A stretch of 64,000 bases of DNA, taken from Microbacteriaceae bacterium. GTDB taxonomy: Bacteria > Actinomycetota > Actinomycetes > Actinomycetales > Microbacteriaceae. Positions 1 to 9,272 of the stretch are shown piece by piece. The translations under genes and the position numbers were made by a program. The stretch is from contig JANXTR010000009.1 in NCBI GenBank assembly GCA_025352325.1, positions 1 through 64,000 of the forward strand, in the 5' to 3' direction. Each line of letters opens with the position of its first letter. Position 1 is the stretch's first letter. The notes under the pieces are model-generated. The model saw nothing but the letters and a program-made list of their open reading frames with translations. It did not search any database and was not told the origin of the DNA.

Positions 1-193
1 GACCGCCGCTCCTGGGCCACACGTCAGGAGCTGCGCATCGCGATCGTGATCTGGATCGAGCGGACCTACCACCGCCGACGCCGGCAGGCCCGACTGGGCC
101 GTTTGACCCCGATCGAATTCGAGGCCATCATGAACACGCCAACCGCACTGGCTGCGTGACTAGAAACTGTCACCTAACCGTGCAGCAGACCCC
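1..193 (+). mobile_element. IS3-family insertion sequence, right end with transposase C-terminus
   Basis: The first 159 bases encode the last 52 residues of an IS3-type DDE transposase (OrfB). The end of the integrase core is recognisable from a WIERTYHRRRRQARLG segment followed by LTPIEFE, typical of the family C-terminus. The stop codon is at 157-159. Glycosidase sequence resumes at about 194, so the IS terminus is placed near 193 after the CTGTCACCTAACC...GCAGACCCC stretch. The left part of the element is outside the window. The exact terminus and target duplication cannot be fixed without the other end. Confidence 0.8.
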
Positions 194-1209
194 CTTTCCC
201 GCTCACGTCGGCGTCCACCACCCGGAGCTCGACCTCGGAATCGCCATCCCAACGATCCTCGATGCGATCACCACGGAGTACAGCGGATCAACCGTCTCGT
301 ATGAGTCCGGATGCGACATCCGGGAGCCTGGTCAGGGAGGCTTCGACAACGCCCTCCGGCTCGCGCGCGCGGCGGACGTCGTCATCCTCGCGCTGGGCGA
401 CCGTTCCGGCCTCTTCGGCCGCGGAACGTCGGGAGAGGGCTGCGACGCCGAGACGCTCCAGCTCCCTGGTGAGCAAGCCGCGCTGCTCGAAGCCATTCTC
501 GACGTGTCGAGCTCTGTGGTCCTCGTCGTCAACTCCGGGCGCCCCTACGCACTTGGAACAGCGCCCGACAGAGCGGCTGCGATCATCCAGACATTCTTCC
601 CCGGCGAGGAAGGGGGCCGTGCGATCGCCGATGTGATCGCGGGGCACGTGAACCCCTCTGGCCGTCTGCCCGTGAGCATCCCTGCCTCCCCGTTCGGACA
701 ACCCTGGACGTACTTGACGCCCCAGCTCGCGCAACGGTCGGAAGTATCCGCGCTGGATCCGACCCCGCGGTACCCATTCGGCTTTGGTGGCGGGTATTCA
801 ACCTTTGACTGGTTGGACGCGTCGGTCGACGGCCACGGATGGGCGGATCGGTCTCGAGATCACTATTCGCAACACGAGCCCCCACGACGGCACGGAAATC
901 GCACAACTCTATCTTCACGATCCCGTCGCGTCCGTGACCCGACCTGTTACCAAGCTCATCAGTTTCGAACGGGTTGATATCGCCGCTGGAAAGGCAGTTC
1001 GCGTGCGATTCGAGGTGCCGGCCGACCTCACGTCCTTCATCGGAGGCGAACTGACGCGGATCGTCGAGCCAGGTTGCATCGAACTGCGAATCGGATCATC
1101 GAGTGCCGACACTCATTTCACCGCTACCGTGAGCATCACCGGCCCCGTCCGCAGCGTGGATCACCACCGCGAACTTCACTGCGTGACCACCGCCACGAAG
1201 CTTGACTGA
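194..1209 (+). pseudogene. GH3 beta-glucosidase/xylosidase, 3' fragment with frameshift
   Basis: This is the C-terminal half of a family 3 glycoside hydrolase. The first reading frame carries the C-terminal alpha/beta sandwich (SGEGCDAETLQLPGEQ, then NSGRPYAL, FFPGEEGG and NPSGRLPVSIP). The fibronectin-III-like domain (LEITIRNTSPHDGTEIAQLY) continues in a different frame; the shift lies around 820-850. The N-terminal TIM-barrel with the catalytic Asp is missing because the IS3 element interrupts the gene. GH3 enzymes remove terminal glucose or xylose from oligosaccharides, which fits the GH10 gene directly downstream. It is almost certainly non-functional as it stands. Confidence 0.85.
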
Positions 1210-1211
1210 TC

Positions 1212-2513
1212 GTGACAACGAACTCCATCTCAGTTTCCGCGCCGCAGCACCGAGTTGAGACCGTCACCGTGACGGTCACTGGTCGCGAAGGGTCAGCGCT
1301 GCCGGGACTCGACGTGTCGGTGGAGCAACTGACCCACGCGTTCGGATTCGGCAATATCGGTTTCGACTTTCTCCAAACGATCGGAGGTCCCGATCCGGAA
1401 GGCGCCGATTTGGTCGATGGATTCGGTGGCGGGACTCCTTTCGACCACGACGGCCTCGCGGACGCGTGGCTTCGACTCTTCAACCTGGCAGTGCTGCCCT
1501 TCTATTGGGGCCGATATGAACCGCGCCAGTCCCAACCCGACCGATCCAGAGTTCTCACGACTGCCAACTGGCTCGGTCGTCACGATGTGACGGTCAAAGG
1601 TCACCCGCTGGTCTGGCACACCTCACAACCGAGCTGGCTCCTTGGGCGTGGCCTCGCCGAAGTCGAGGCGTTGCTTCGAGCGCACATTCGGGAGGTCGTC
1701 TCCGACTTTGCCGGCACGATCGACCTGTGGGATGCCATCAACGAGTCCGTCATCATGCCGGCTTTTGCCAACGGTGAAAACGCGATCACTCCGCTAGCCG
1801 CCGCGCGGGGCCGACTCCAGATGATTCGACTGGCCTTCGAGGAAGCGCGCAACGCAAATCCGTCGGCGCGGCTAGTGATCAACGACTTCGATCTCTCGCC
1901 GAAATACGAACACGCTATCGAGGAGGCTCTCGACAGCGGGGTCGGCATCGACGCCATCGGGCTTCAAACTCACATGCATCAGGGGTACCGGGGCGAAGAC
2001 GCCATCCTCTCGGTCGTCGACCGCTTCGCACGCTTCGGGATTCCGCTTCAAATGACCGAGACCACTCTCGTCTCCGGCCACCTCATGCCAACGTCGGTTC
2101 GGGATCTGAACGACTACCGGATACCCAACTGGCCCTCCACACCAGAGGGCGAAGAGCGCCAAGCCCGGGAAGTGGAGAGCCACTATCGATCGCTCTTCGC
2201 GCACCCGGCGATCGAGTCGATCACCTATTGGGGATTCACCGACGCCGGATCATGGCTCGGCGCGCCCGTCGGATTCATGCGAGCGGACGGATCGATGAAG
2301 CCGTCGTACTACACCCTCGAAAAGCTGATCCACGATGAGTGGTGGGTGCCCAAAACAGCCATTCGAACTGACGAACACGGCAACCTACGGCTCTCGGCTT
2401 GTGCCGGAAGTTATCTCGTTAGCAGTTCGGTGGGTTTCGCAACCTTCACGATTCAGCCAGGTTCCCACGTTGTCAATGCGCGGATTGAGGGGCCCAGAGA
2501 ACGCGGAGCCTGA
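1212..2513 (+). CDS. GH10 endo-1,4-beta-xylanase, no signal peptide
   Basis: This 433-aa protein has a short N-terminal beta-rich segment (about residues 1-45) followed by a GH10 TIM barrel. Visible motifs are HPLVWH (131-136), the acid/base region WDAINES with E178, and the nucleophile region QMTET with E283. GH10 enzymes hydrolyse internal beta-1,4 bonds of xylan or xylo-oligosaccharides. No signal peptide or lipobox is seen, so a cytoplasmic role on imported oligosaccharides is inferred, in line with the nearby ABC importer and GH2 enzyme. The start is a GTG two bases after the stop of the GH3 fragment, so the two were probably one operon before the IS insertion. Confidence 0.92.
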   Translation: MTTNSISVSAPQHRVETVTVTVTGREGSALPGLDVSVEQLTHAFGFGNIGFDFLQTIGGPDPEGADLVDGFGGGTPFDHDGLADAWLRLFNLAVLPFYWGRYEPRQSQPDRSRVLTTANWLGRHDVTVKGHPLVWHTSQPSWLLGRGLAEVEALLRAHIREVVSDFAGTIDLWDAINESVIMPAFANGENAITPLAAARGRLQMIRLAFEEARNANPSARLVINDFDLSPKYEHAIEEALDSGVGIDAIGLQTHMHQGYRGEDAILSVVDRFARFGIPLQMTETTLVSGHLMPTSVRDLNDYRIPNWPSTPEGEERQAREVESHYRSLFAHPAIESITYWGFTDAGSWLGAPVGFMRADGSMKPSYYTLEKLIHDEWWVPKTAIRTDEHGNLRLSACAGSYLVSSSVGFATFTIQPGSHVVNARIEGPRERGA

Positions 2514-2536
2514 CACGCTCTAGTTCGAAGCCCCGC

Positions 2537-2650
2537 TCCGATTCGGCCGAGTTGCACGAGGCGCGGAAGCGGATCTGACTCTTCGAGCAAGAGGTCGAGG
2601 TGTCGCGGAGGGCTGCGGCGTAGATCGTGGGCTACTCGATCGACTCAGGG
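2537..2650 (+). mobile_element. Relic of IS3-family OrfA
   Basis: Reading 2546-2623 through its stops gives AELHEARKRI, stop, LFEQEVEVSRRAAA, stop. This is the heptad-rich C-terminal pattern of IS3-family OrfA proteins, in which a leucine-zipper-like ExxxxxRIRxLExExxxLRRAAA segment is usual. Two in-frame stops and the absence of any flanking transposase show that it is dead. It lies between the xylanase and the LacI gene, so the xylanase block is bordered by IS material on both sides. Confidence 0.6.
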
Positions 2651-2675
2651 ATGAAGTCTGACGTCGGAGCAATTC

Positions 2676-3698
2676 TCAGGGCTCCGTGGATCCGACCGTG
2701 CTCTCGCGAACCAGAACACTGTGGGGTGCGACGACCTCTTCGGCCTCCGCGTCGGGGTCGTCGATGCGGGCGGCGATGCGAGCGATTGCGTGATGCGCGA
2801 TGAAAGGCGTGTCCAGTGACACGGTGCTGAGGCTGGGGCTGGAGAACCTGCCTTCCTCGATGTCATCGATCCCTATGATGGCGATATCGTCCGGGATGCG
2901 AAGGCCCGCGTCGAAGACAGCGCGCAGTGCGCCCATCGCGAGTGTGTCCGAGTAGCAGAAGATTGCGTCGGGGCGGGGGCTCTGGGCCAACAGGGTTCGG
3001 GCTGCCGCGTAGCCGTCGGCGCGGCGGTAATGGGCCGCCGGCTGGAGCATCGAAGGCGAGCGGGTGATCCCCGCTTCCGCAAGAGCTGCTTCGTAGCCCG
3101 CCGTGCGCTGCTGGGGAGTGGTGTAGCTCTCCATCGGCTGTGCCCCGATCGCCGCGATCCGAGTACGGCCGATCGAGATGAGATGACGGGTGGCATCCTG
3201 CGCAGCGCGGAGGTTGTCGATCGCAACATGGTCATATCGGCCATCGAACTCGTGCTCGCCGAGGAGCACCAACGGCATGCTCGAGCGCGAGTTCATTTCC
3301 TCTAGTTCGGCCTTAGTGACAAGAGGGCTGAAGAGGATGCCATCGAACAACATGGTTCGATCGGCCCCGGTGAGCAGCTCGCGTTCTCGTTCATGATCGT
3401 GGCCGGTCTGGTCGATCATCACGCGGAAGCCGAACTCAGCAGCCACGTTGATCACATCCCGCGCCAGTTCGCTGAAGTAGGGGACGTCGATCTCGGGGAC
3501 GACGAGCGCGAGCACGCCGGTTCGGCCGGTGCGGAGTGTGCGAGCCACGAGATTCGGGCGATAGTCGAGCTCGTCGATGGCGAGCTGCACGCGTTCACGC
3601 ATCCGCTCGCTGACGTGCTCGTAGCCGCTCACGACATTGGAAACGGTGCGCATCGACACCTGCGCGTGTTCCGCGACATCCCGCAGCGTTGCCGGCAT
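2676..3698 (-). CDS. LacI-family transcriptional regulator
   Basis: This 340-aa protein has an N-terminal LacI helix-turn-helix (TLRDVAEHAQVSMRTVSNVV) with the hinge RPNLVARTLRTGRTG, followed by a periplasmic-binding-protein-like sensor domain. The ATG at 3698 is chosen over an upstream ATG at 3728 because it has an AAAGGGG ribosome-binding site about 7 nt upstream and matches the usual LacI start. It is divergent from the sugar importer operon, with two palindromic operators in the gap. Local repression relieved by a xylan- or arabinoside-derived sugar is inferred; the effector is unknown. Confidence 0.93.
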   Translation of the reverse strand: MPATLRDVAEHAQVSMRTVSNVVSGYEHVSERMRERVQLAIDELDYRPNLVARTLRTGRTGVLALVVPEIDVPYFSELARDVINVAAEFGFRVMIDQTGHDHERERELLTGADRTMLFDGILFSPLVTKAELEEMNSRSSMPLVLLGEHEFDGRYDHVAIDNLRAAQDATRHLISIGRTRIAAIGAQPMESYTTPQQRTAGYEAALAEAGITRSPSMLQPAAHYRRADGYAAARTLLAQSPRPDAIFCYSDTLAMGALRAVFDAGLRIPDDIAIIGIDDIEEGRFSSPSLSTVSLDTPFIAHHAIARIAARIDDPDAEAEEVVAPHSVLVRESTVGSTEP

Positions 3699-3731
3699 CG
3701 TGAACCCCTTTCGACTCGGAATCAGCATAGC

Positions 3732-3750
3732 GTTTGCAACGTGTGCAAAC
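3732..3750. promoter_or_regulatory. LacI-type operator 1
   Basis: GTTTGCAACGTGTGCAAAC is an inverted repeat with perfect 7-nt arms GTTTGCA/TGCAAAC and a 5-nt centre, the usual form of a LacI-family operator. It lies between the divergent LacI gene and the importer operon. Confidence 0.7.
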
Positions 3751-3762
3751 TTGAGCTAGCAT

Positions 3763-3780
3763 TTTGCATACGTTGGCAAA
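3763..3780. promoter_or_regulatory. LacI-type operator 2
   Basis: TTTGCATACGTTGGCAAA is a weaker inverted repeat (arms TTTGC/GCAAA) resembling operator 1. The two centres are about 30 bp apart, close to three helical turns, which places both sites on the same DNA face. Confidence 0.55.
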
Positions 3781-3859
3781 CGCCCTGTTCCGCGCCGACA
3801 CCCGAAGCACCCTGAAGTCGGGCGAAAATTGCGGAGCGCCATGTCACAAAGGAGTGTCC

Positions 3860-5254
3860 ATGCACCTGCCACAGCTGCGCGCCCGTCGCCATAATCCGGC
3901 CGCCTCACACCGTCCCGCCCGTTGGGGCCTTGTTGCCGCGGCCGCGGCCCTCGCGATCGGATTGGCCGGATGCGGTCCGTCGATCGGAGCCGGAACCTCG
4001 ACCGCCGATGCCAACAAGCTCCAGCCCACCACCGCGTCGAATCCGAAGGGCCAGATCACGATCTGGGATCGCTCGGGCGACCTCTACAAGGTGTTTGGCG
4101 CTGCGATCAAGGACTTCAACAAGAAGTACCCGAACATCAAAGTGAACCACCAGGCCGTGGACATCAACGCCAAGCTCCAGAACACCCTGATCACCGGCAC
4201 CGACGTCCCCGACGGCGTCTTCCTGGACGACTCATTGGTCGCCGGCTACTCCAGCTACCTCTGGGACCTCAGCGATGCCTTGAAGCCGTACACGGCAGAC
4301 ATCGCCCAGCAGAAGATCGATGTCAACTCGATCAACGGAGGGCTGTACGGTGTGCCATTCGACCTCGATCCCGGTTTGCTCTTCTACAACAAGACCGCCC
4401 TGGAATCGGTCGGCATCGACGCCACCAAGATCAAGACGTACGACGACCTGATCGCCGCCGCGAAGCAGTACAAGCTGGCGAAGCCCGACTCGGCGCCCAT
4501 CCATCTCGAGCAGAGCGGCTACCTCGGGCAACTTCAGCTCGAGATGTATGCGAGCCAACTCGGCACGAGCATGACCGACAAGAAGGGCAAGCTCCGGATC
4601 GATTCCCCGCAGTACACCCAAATCCTCAGCTGGCTCGACACGGTGCAGAAGGGCGGCCTCGGGACCCGAGCCGAGTACCTGAGCCCCAGCGACATCGGAG
4701 CCCTCGACTCCAGCAACGAGGTTTTCTACCCGTGGGCCATCTGGTTCGACTTCGCCCCGCAACAGCAGTTGACGACGACGAAGGGCGACTGGCGCGCGAT
4801 GGAGCTACCAGCCTGGACGAACGGCGGTGCTCGCAGCGGCGCCATGGGCGGGTCTTCCTTCGTGCTTCCGAAGGCGGGCAAGAACTCGAAACTCGCGCTC
4901 CTGTTCTACGAGTTCCTGATGTTCGACAAGAAGGGATACACCGCGGTATACGGCCCCAACTCGGTGTACCCGAACGGCTTGAACACCTCCATCCCGAGTT
5001 ACCTCCCGGCCGCGAATGCGTCTAAGCCGCTCTTCGGACCCGTCAAGGAGATGGGCAACCAGGACCTGTGGAAGACCGCGGTCACCGCAGGCAAGCAGAT
5101 CCCCGGAGGCGTCCCGACGCCAAAGTGGTGGGCGGGAGCCGTGGACTATCTCGGAGCGAACATCCAGAAGATGCTGGATGGCACCCTCACTCCGAGGCAG
5201 GTCATCGATCAGTCATCCAAGGACATCCAGACGAACCTGATCGACCGTCAGTGA
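3860..5254 (+). CDS. Carbohydrate ABC transporter substrate-binding lipoprotein
   Basis: This 464-aa protein starts with a charged region and a hydrophobic stretch ending in the lipobox LAGC (Cys at about residue 37), so it is an exported lipoprotein. The mature part is a family 1 extracellular solute-binding protein (ITIWDRSGDLYKVF near the start, then YGVPFDLDPGLLFYNKTAL). The ATG at 3860 is preceded by AAAGGAG and places the signal peptide correctly; upstream in-frame codons lie in the promoter. It is the first gene of the importer operon and probably binds an oligosaccharide, given the GH10 and GH2 neighbours. Confidence 0.92.
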   Translation: MHLPQLRARRHNPAASHRPARWGLVAAAAALAIGLAGCGPSIGAGTSTADANKLQPTTASNPKGQITIWDRSGDLYKVFGAAIKDFNKKYPNIKVNHQAVDINAKLQNTLITGTDVPDGVFLDDSLVAGYSSYLWDLSDALKPYTADIAQQKIDVNSINGGLYGVPFDLDPGLLFYNKTALESVGIDATKIKTYDDLIAAAKQYKLAKPDSAPIHLEQSGYLGQLQLEMYASQLGTSMTDKKGKLRIDSPQYTQILSWLDTVQKGGLGTRAEYLSPSDIGALDSSNEVFYPWAIWFDFAPQQQLTTTKGDWRAMELPAWTNGGARSGAMGGSSFVLPKAGKNSKLALLFYEFLMFDKKGYTAVYGPNSVYPNGLNTSIPSYLPAANASKPLFGPVKEMGNQDLWKTAVTAGKQIPGGVPTPKWWAGAVDYLGANIQKMLDGTLTPRQVIDQSSKDIQTNLIDRQ

Positions 5255-5303
5255 CCGGCTGACCGCTCCATCCACCGCCCCATCACTCACGAAGGAAACA
5301 TCG

Positions 5304-6233
5304 TTGACTGCCACTCTTGCTCCGCACGCGCGGTCGACGGTGGCGCCCGCCCCGCAGCGGGGACCATCCCGGTTCCCGCTGCGGCGACGGCTCGCCCCCT
5401 ACATTTTCATCCTGCCCTTCATCGTGATCTTCGCGGCGTTCGGCGTCTATCCGCTTCTCTTCACGCTCCAGCTGAGTTTCACCAACTGGCATGGGGCCGA
5501 GACCGCACAATGGGTGGGCTGGAGCAACTACGCCTATCTACTGACCAGTCCCGACTTCTGGGCCTCATTGGGCAACTCGGCGGTGCTCTGGCTGCTGATC
5601 ATCCCGATCCAGCTGGTAATCGCCCTGCTGACCGCCGTGCTGCTCAACAATGCGAAGCTGCGATTCCGGGGCTTCTACCGAATCGCATTCATCGTCCCGT
5701 TCGTCACCCCGTTGGTGGCGATCGCGCAGATCTGGATCGTGCTCTTCGACCAGCACTACGGCGCTGTCAACGGGCTGCTCCACCTCGTCGGTGCTCCGGA
5801 TATTGCCTGGCTTACCTCGAGCATGTGGGCAAAGCCGACCCTCGCACTTCTCTTCCTGTGGAAGACGACCGGGTTCATCGTCATCATCCTGCTCTCGGGA
5901 CTGCAGTCGATCGACTCGTCGATCTACGAGGCCGCGTCCATCGACGGGGCCACTCGGGCACGAGCGCTGTGGAGCATGACGATCCCTCTCATCCGACGCA
6001 CGCTGATGTTCGCGGTCGTGTTGCAGACGCTCGCTGTCTTCCAGATGTTCGCCGAGCCCTACGTCGTCACCAAGGGCGGACCGTACGGCTCGACCACGAC
6101 AGCGGGTCTGTTCCTCTACAACCACATCACCCGAGCCGACCTTGGCACCGGCGCCGCGAACTCGCTGCTGCTCGTGGCGATCGTGATGTTAATGTCGCTT
6201 GGCTTCGTCCGGCTGCTGAGAGCGAAGGACTGA
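5304..6233 (+). CDS. Sugar ABC transporter permease, MalF/UgpA type
   Basis: This 309-aa membrane protein has about six transmembrane helices. Its EAA loop EAASIDGATRARALW is the coupling site for the ABC ATPase. A TTG start follows GAAGGA at a good distance, and no better ATG is present. It forms the transmembrane pair with the next gene, which starts 3 nt after its stop. Family assignment is firm; substrate identity comes only from the neighbouring glycosidases. Confidence 0.92.
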   Translation: MTATLAPHARSTVAPAPQRGPSRFPLRRRLAPYIFILPFIVIFAAFGVYPLLFTLQLSFTNWHGAETAQWVGWSNYAYLLTSPDFWASLGNSAVLWLLIIPIQLVIALLTAVLLNNAKLRFRGFYRIAFIVPFVTPLVAIAQIWIVLFDQHYGAVNGLLHLVGAPDIAWLTSSMWAKPTLALLFLWKTTGFIVIILLSGLQSIDSSIYEAASIDGATRARALWSMTIPLIRRTLMFAVVLQTLAVFQMFAEPYVVTKGGPYGSTTTAGLFLYNHITRADLGTGAANSLLLVAIVMLMSLGFVRLLRAKD

Positions 6234-6236
6234 GCC

Positions 6237-7139
6237 ATGTCATCCATTCGGGTTCCCGTGGTGTCGGCCGACGTCGCCGAGCCCTCCACCGGACGTCGCG
6301 CACGCCCCGCGATCGGCTCCCACCTCTTCCTGGTGATGTTGACCCTCGCCTTCCTGTCGCCCGTAATCTGGGCGGTGCTTTCGGCCTTCAAACCGGCGGC
6401 CGAGATCATCCGCAACCCGCTGACCTTCGATCCGTCGACCTTCACGTTGAGCAACTTCACCGGGATGTTCGCCGACGTCCCCATCGCCTCCGGGTTCCTC
6501 AACACCGCGATCGTGCTGATCTTCAAGGGCTCGATCACGTTGTTCTGTGCTCCGCTCGCCGCCTACGCGTTCGCCAAGTACGACTTCCCTCTCAAGAACC
6601 TCCTCTTCGGCACGGTCCTCGTCACGTTGATGTTGCCGACGATCGTGCTGATCATCCCCCTGCTGCTCGAAATGAAGGAGCTCGGCTGGGTGAACACCTA
6701 CCAAGCCCTGATCCTCCCCGGCTCGGTCGACGCCTTCGCGATCTTCTGGATGCGGCAGGTCATCGCCTCGGTACCCGACGAGTTGCTCGACGCGGCACGG
6801 GTCGACGGCTGCGGCGAGTTCGGCATCTTTTGGCGCGTCGTCGTGCCGATCATCCGACCCGGCCTCGCGGGACTCGCGGTGCTCACCGTGATGAACATCT
6901 ACAACGACTTCGTGTGGCCGGTGGTGATCGCAAGCTCCGATCGACTCGCGACTCTCCAAGTCGTGCTCTCGACGTTGGCTCAGAACATCACCGGCAACAA
7001 GATCGGCGCCGACTACGCCACCATCACCGGCGAATTGCTGGCGGCAAGCGCAGTCGCCCTCGTTCCCCTACTCGTCATCTTCATAGTGCTCCAGAAGCAC
7101 TTCATCAACGGCATCCTCGCCGGAAGCGTCAAGGGCTGA
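6237..7139 (+). CDS. Sugar ABC transporter permease, MalG/UgpE type
   Basis: This 300-aa inner-membrane protein has about six helices and the EAA-type loop DELLDAARVDGCGEFGIFW. It is the second half of the permease heterodimer and is followed within 4 nt by the GH2 gene. No ABC ATPase is encoded in this operon, which is common for actinobacterial CUT1 sugar importers that share a multitask MsmK/MsiK-type ATPase encoded elsewhere. Confidence 0.92.
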   Translation: MSSIRVPVVSADVAEPSTGRRARPAIGSHLFLVMLTLAFLSPVIWAVLSAFKPAAEIIRNPLTFDPSTFTLSNFTGMFADVPIASGFLNTAIVLIFKGSITLFCAPLAAYAFAKYDFPLKNLLFGTVLVTLMLPTIVLIIPLLLEMKELGWVNTYQALILPGSVDAFAIFWMRQVIASVPDELLDAARVDGCGEFGIFWRVVVPIIRPGLAGLAVLTVMNIYNDFVWPVVIASSDRLATLQVVLSTLAQNITGNKIGADYATITGELLAASAVALVPLLVIFIVLQKHFINGILAGSVKG

Positions 7140-7143
7140 GACC

Positions 7144-9228
7144 GTGACGCTCCTCGCTCCGAAAGGCACCGCATCCATGTCGTCCGTCGTCCCCAAACCC
7201 GAGTACCCACGGCCCGACCGTGACCGATCCGAGCGGTGGCTTTCGCTGAACGGCGAGTGGGACTTCCACACGGATGCTGGCTCGGCCCGAATCACGGTCC
7301 CTTTCGCTTGGGAGACCGAGGCATCGGGAGTTGAGCGAACCTGGCTCGAGCGTGCCAGCTACGGCCGTGATGTCGAGGTCCCTGCCGAGTGGGAGGGCAT
7401 GCGGGTGTTCCTGTGCTTCGGAGCAGTGCACTATCGTTCGACCGTCTCACTCGGTGGTGTCGAGATCGGCGCCCACGTCGGCGGATACACCTCCTTCGAG
7501 TTCGACATTACGGACCGCGTGACCCCCGGCGAGTTGATCGAGTTGCGAGTCGACGTCGACGCTCCCGCCGACAAGCGCTCAATCGCGCACGGCAAGCAGC
7601 GATCGATCCCGCGCGACGATTATGACGGGGTGTCGTTCCGTCCGACATCCGGAATCTGGCAGAGCGTTTGGCTGGAAGCCCGAGGCCGCACCTGGGTACG
7701 GTCGATCGAGCTGCGGGGTGACTCCCTGACCGGAATCGACATTCTGGGAACGCTCGCCGGTGACGCGCCATCGGGCGCCTGCGTCCGGATCGCGGTGGTC
7801 GACGGTTCCGACGCCAGAGAGACCGTCGAGCTGTGGTCCAGTCCGGATGGCAGCTTCCTCGGTCGCCTCGAGTTGCCACAGCCGCGTCTCTGGTCACCGA
7901 GCGACCCCCATCTCTATGCGCTCGAGCTGATCGCCGAGGTGGCAGGATCCACTGATCGTCTGAGAGCGACGACCGGTCTCCGTTCCATCGAAACGCGAGG
8001 CGAGCAGTTGTTCCTGAACGGCTCCCGTTTCTACCTGAAGGGCGTGCTCGACCAGGGCTACTGGCCGCAGAGCGGTCCGACCGCCCCCGACGACGAGGCC
8101 CTGATCCGCGACCTGGAACTCGCTCGCGATCTCGGATACAACCTGGTGCGCAAGCATCTCAAGTTCGAGGAGCCTCGCTGGCTCCACTACGCCGACCAGT
8201 TGGGGATGCTCGTCTGGGCCGAGCCGGCGTGCCCCAGCCGCTTCTCCCCCGAAGCCGTCGCCGCATTCGAAGCCCAGTTGGCGCCGATGGTCGAACGTGA
8301 CGGAAACCACCCGAGCATCATCATCTGGGGTCTCTACAACGAGGAGTGGGGACTCGACTGGGACATTCCCGGAAGCCCACAGCGAGCAGACGCCGCGCGT
8401 CACGCCTACGACATGATGGTCGGGCTCGACACATCTCGTCCGGTCGTCGAAAACTCCGGCTGGTCGCACGTGCGGACGGATCTGGTCGACTGGCACTACT
8501 ACGACGAGGACCCCGCTGCCTGGGCCGCGGCGCTCGTCGGCTTGGCGTCGGGGGAGCGCGAGGACTTCCCAGTGAAGCTCGGCGCCGACTTCACCGTCGA
8601 CAAGTCGTTCTATGGTGACGCCGGGTTCCCGCGTACCGGGGTGCCCATCCTCAACAGCGAGTACGGAGCCGGCTTCACCAGCCTCGAACGTGCCTGGCAT
8701 GTCCGCTGGCAGACGCAGGAGCTGCGCCGTCACGACCGGTTCGCCGGCTACGTCTACACCGAGCTGGCCGATGTCGAGCACGAAGCGGCCGGACTGGTCG
8801 ACGCCGACCGCCGTGCCAAGGATCGTGGCGGACTCGATCCCGCAGATGCGAATGCCGAAACCGTGCTGGTCGTCGACCTCGTCCCCCGGCAGGCAGGGGC
8901 TGACATCGAGGTTCCCGACGTGCCCTTGGGGCTCGGCGTCCGCGTGTCACATCACGGTGACGAAGCGGTCTCAGGACGGATACATGCCCTCTGGGTCGGA
9001 CCAGGGACGCCGTTCATCGAGGTCGATCTGACCCATTCGCTCGCCAGCGGCGAGGTGGTTGCGAATCCCTTCCTGCTGACAGATGCGACGCCGCTGACGG
9101 TTGATCCTCCTGACGGGCCAGCCCGGCTCCTTCTGTGGCTGGTCGACGACCGAGGCGCTGTTCGCGCGCGTACGTTCGTGGACGCCGCGACCATCGAACC
9201 ACCTAATCGTCGGGGTGCCCGCGGCTAG
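7144..9228 (+). CDS. Glycoside hydrolase family 2 (beta-glucuronidase/galactosidase-like)
   Basis: This 694-aa enzyme has the GH2 order: sugar-binding jelly roll (about 20-180), immunoglobulin-like domain (about 185-290) and TIM barrel (about 290-560). The acid/base Glu is E400 in GLYNEEWG and the nucleophile is E506 in LNSEYGAG. It has no signal peptide, so it probably acts in the cytoplasm on oligosaccharides brought in by the importer. The GTG at 7144 is used; an ATG at 7177 is an alternative and would remove 11 residues before the conserved region. The substrate (galactoside, glucuronide or arabinoside) cannot be read from the sequence. Confidence 0.88.
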   Translation: MTLLAPKGTASMSSVVPKPEYPRPDRDRSERWLSLNGEWDFHTDAGSARITVPFAWETEASGVERTWLERASYGRDVEVPAEWEGMRVFLCFGAVHYRSTVSLGGVEIGAHVGGYTSFEFDITDRVTPGELIELRVDVDAPADKRSIAHGKQRSIPRDDYDGVSFRPTSGIWQSVWLEARGRTWVRSIELRGDSLTGIDILGTLAGDAPSGACVRIAVVDGSDARETVELWSSPDGSFLGRLELPQPRLWSPSDPHLYALELIAEVAGSTDRLRATTGLRSIETRGEQLFLNGSRFYLKGVLDQGYWPQSGPTAPDDEALIRDLELARDLGYNLVRKHLKFEEPRWLHYADQLGMLVWAEPACPSRFSPEAVAAFEAQLAPMVERDGNHPSIIIWGLYNEEWGLDWDIPGSPQRADAARHAYDMMVGLDTSRPVVENSGWSHVRTDLVDWHYYDEDPAAWAAALVGLASGEREDFPVKLGADFTVDKSFYGDAGFPRTGVPILNSEYGAGFTSLERAWHVRWQTQELRRHDRFAGYVYTELADVEHEAAGLVDADRRAKDRGGLDPADANAETVLVVDLVPRQAGADIEVPDVPLGLGVRVSHHGDEAVSGRIHALWVGPGTPFIEVDLTHSLASGEVVANPFLLTDATPLTVDPPDGPARLLLWLVDDRGAVRARTFVDAATIEPPNRRGARG

Positions 9229-9239
9229 GTCTCAGCCGC

Positions 9240-9272
9240 GGCGCGCGCCGCTTGCCAACGTCGGCGCGCGCC
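9240..9272 (+). terminator. Hairpin after GH2 gene, possible terminator
   Basis: Two perfect 11-nt arms (GGCGCGCGCCG and CGGCGCGCGCC) enclose an 11-nt loop just after the GH2 stop codon. There is no T-run, as is common for actinobacterial hairpins, so termination is likely but not proven. Confidence 0.5.

Noticed and set aside
3922-5025. Long plus-strand frame inside the binding-protein gene
   Set aside because: Arg/Gln-rich shadow of a clear lipoprotein gene.
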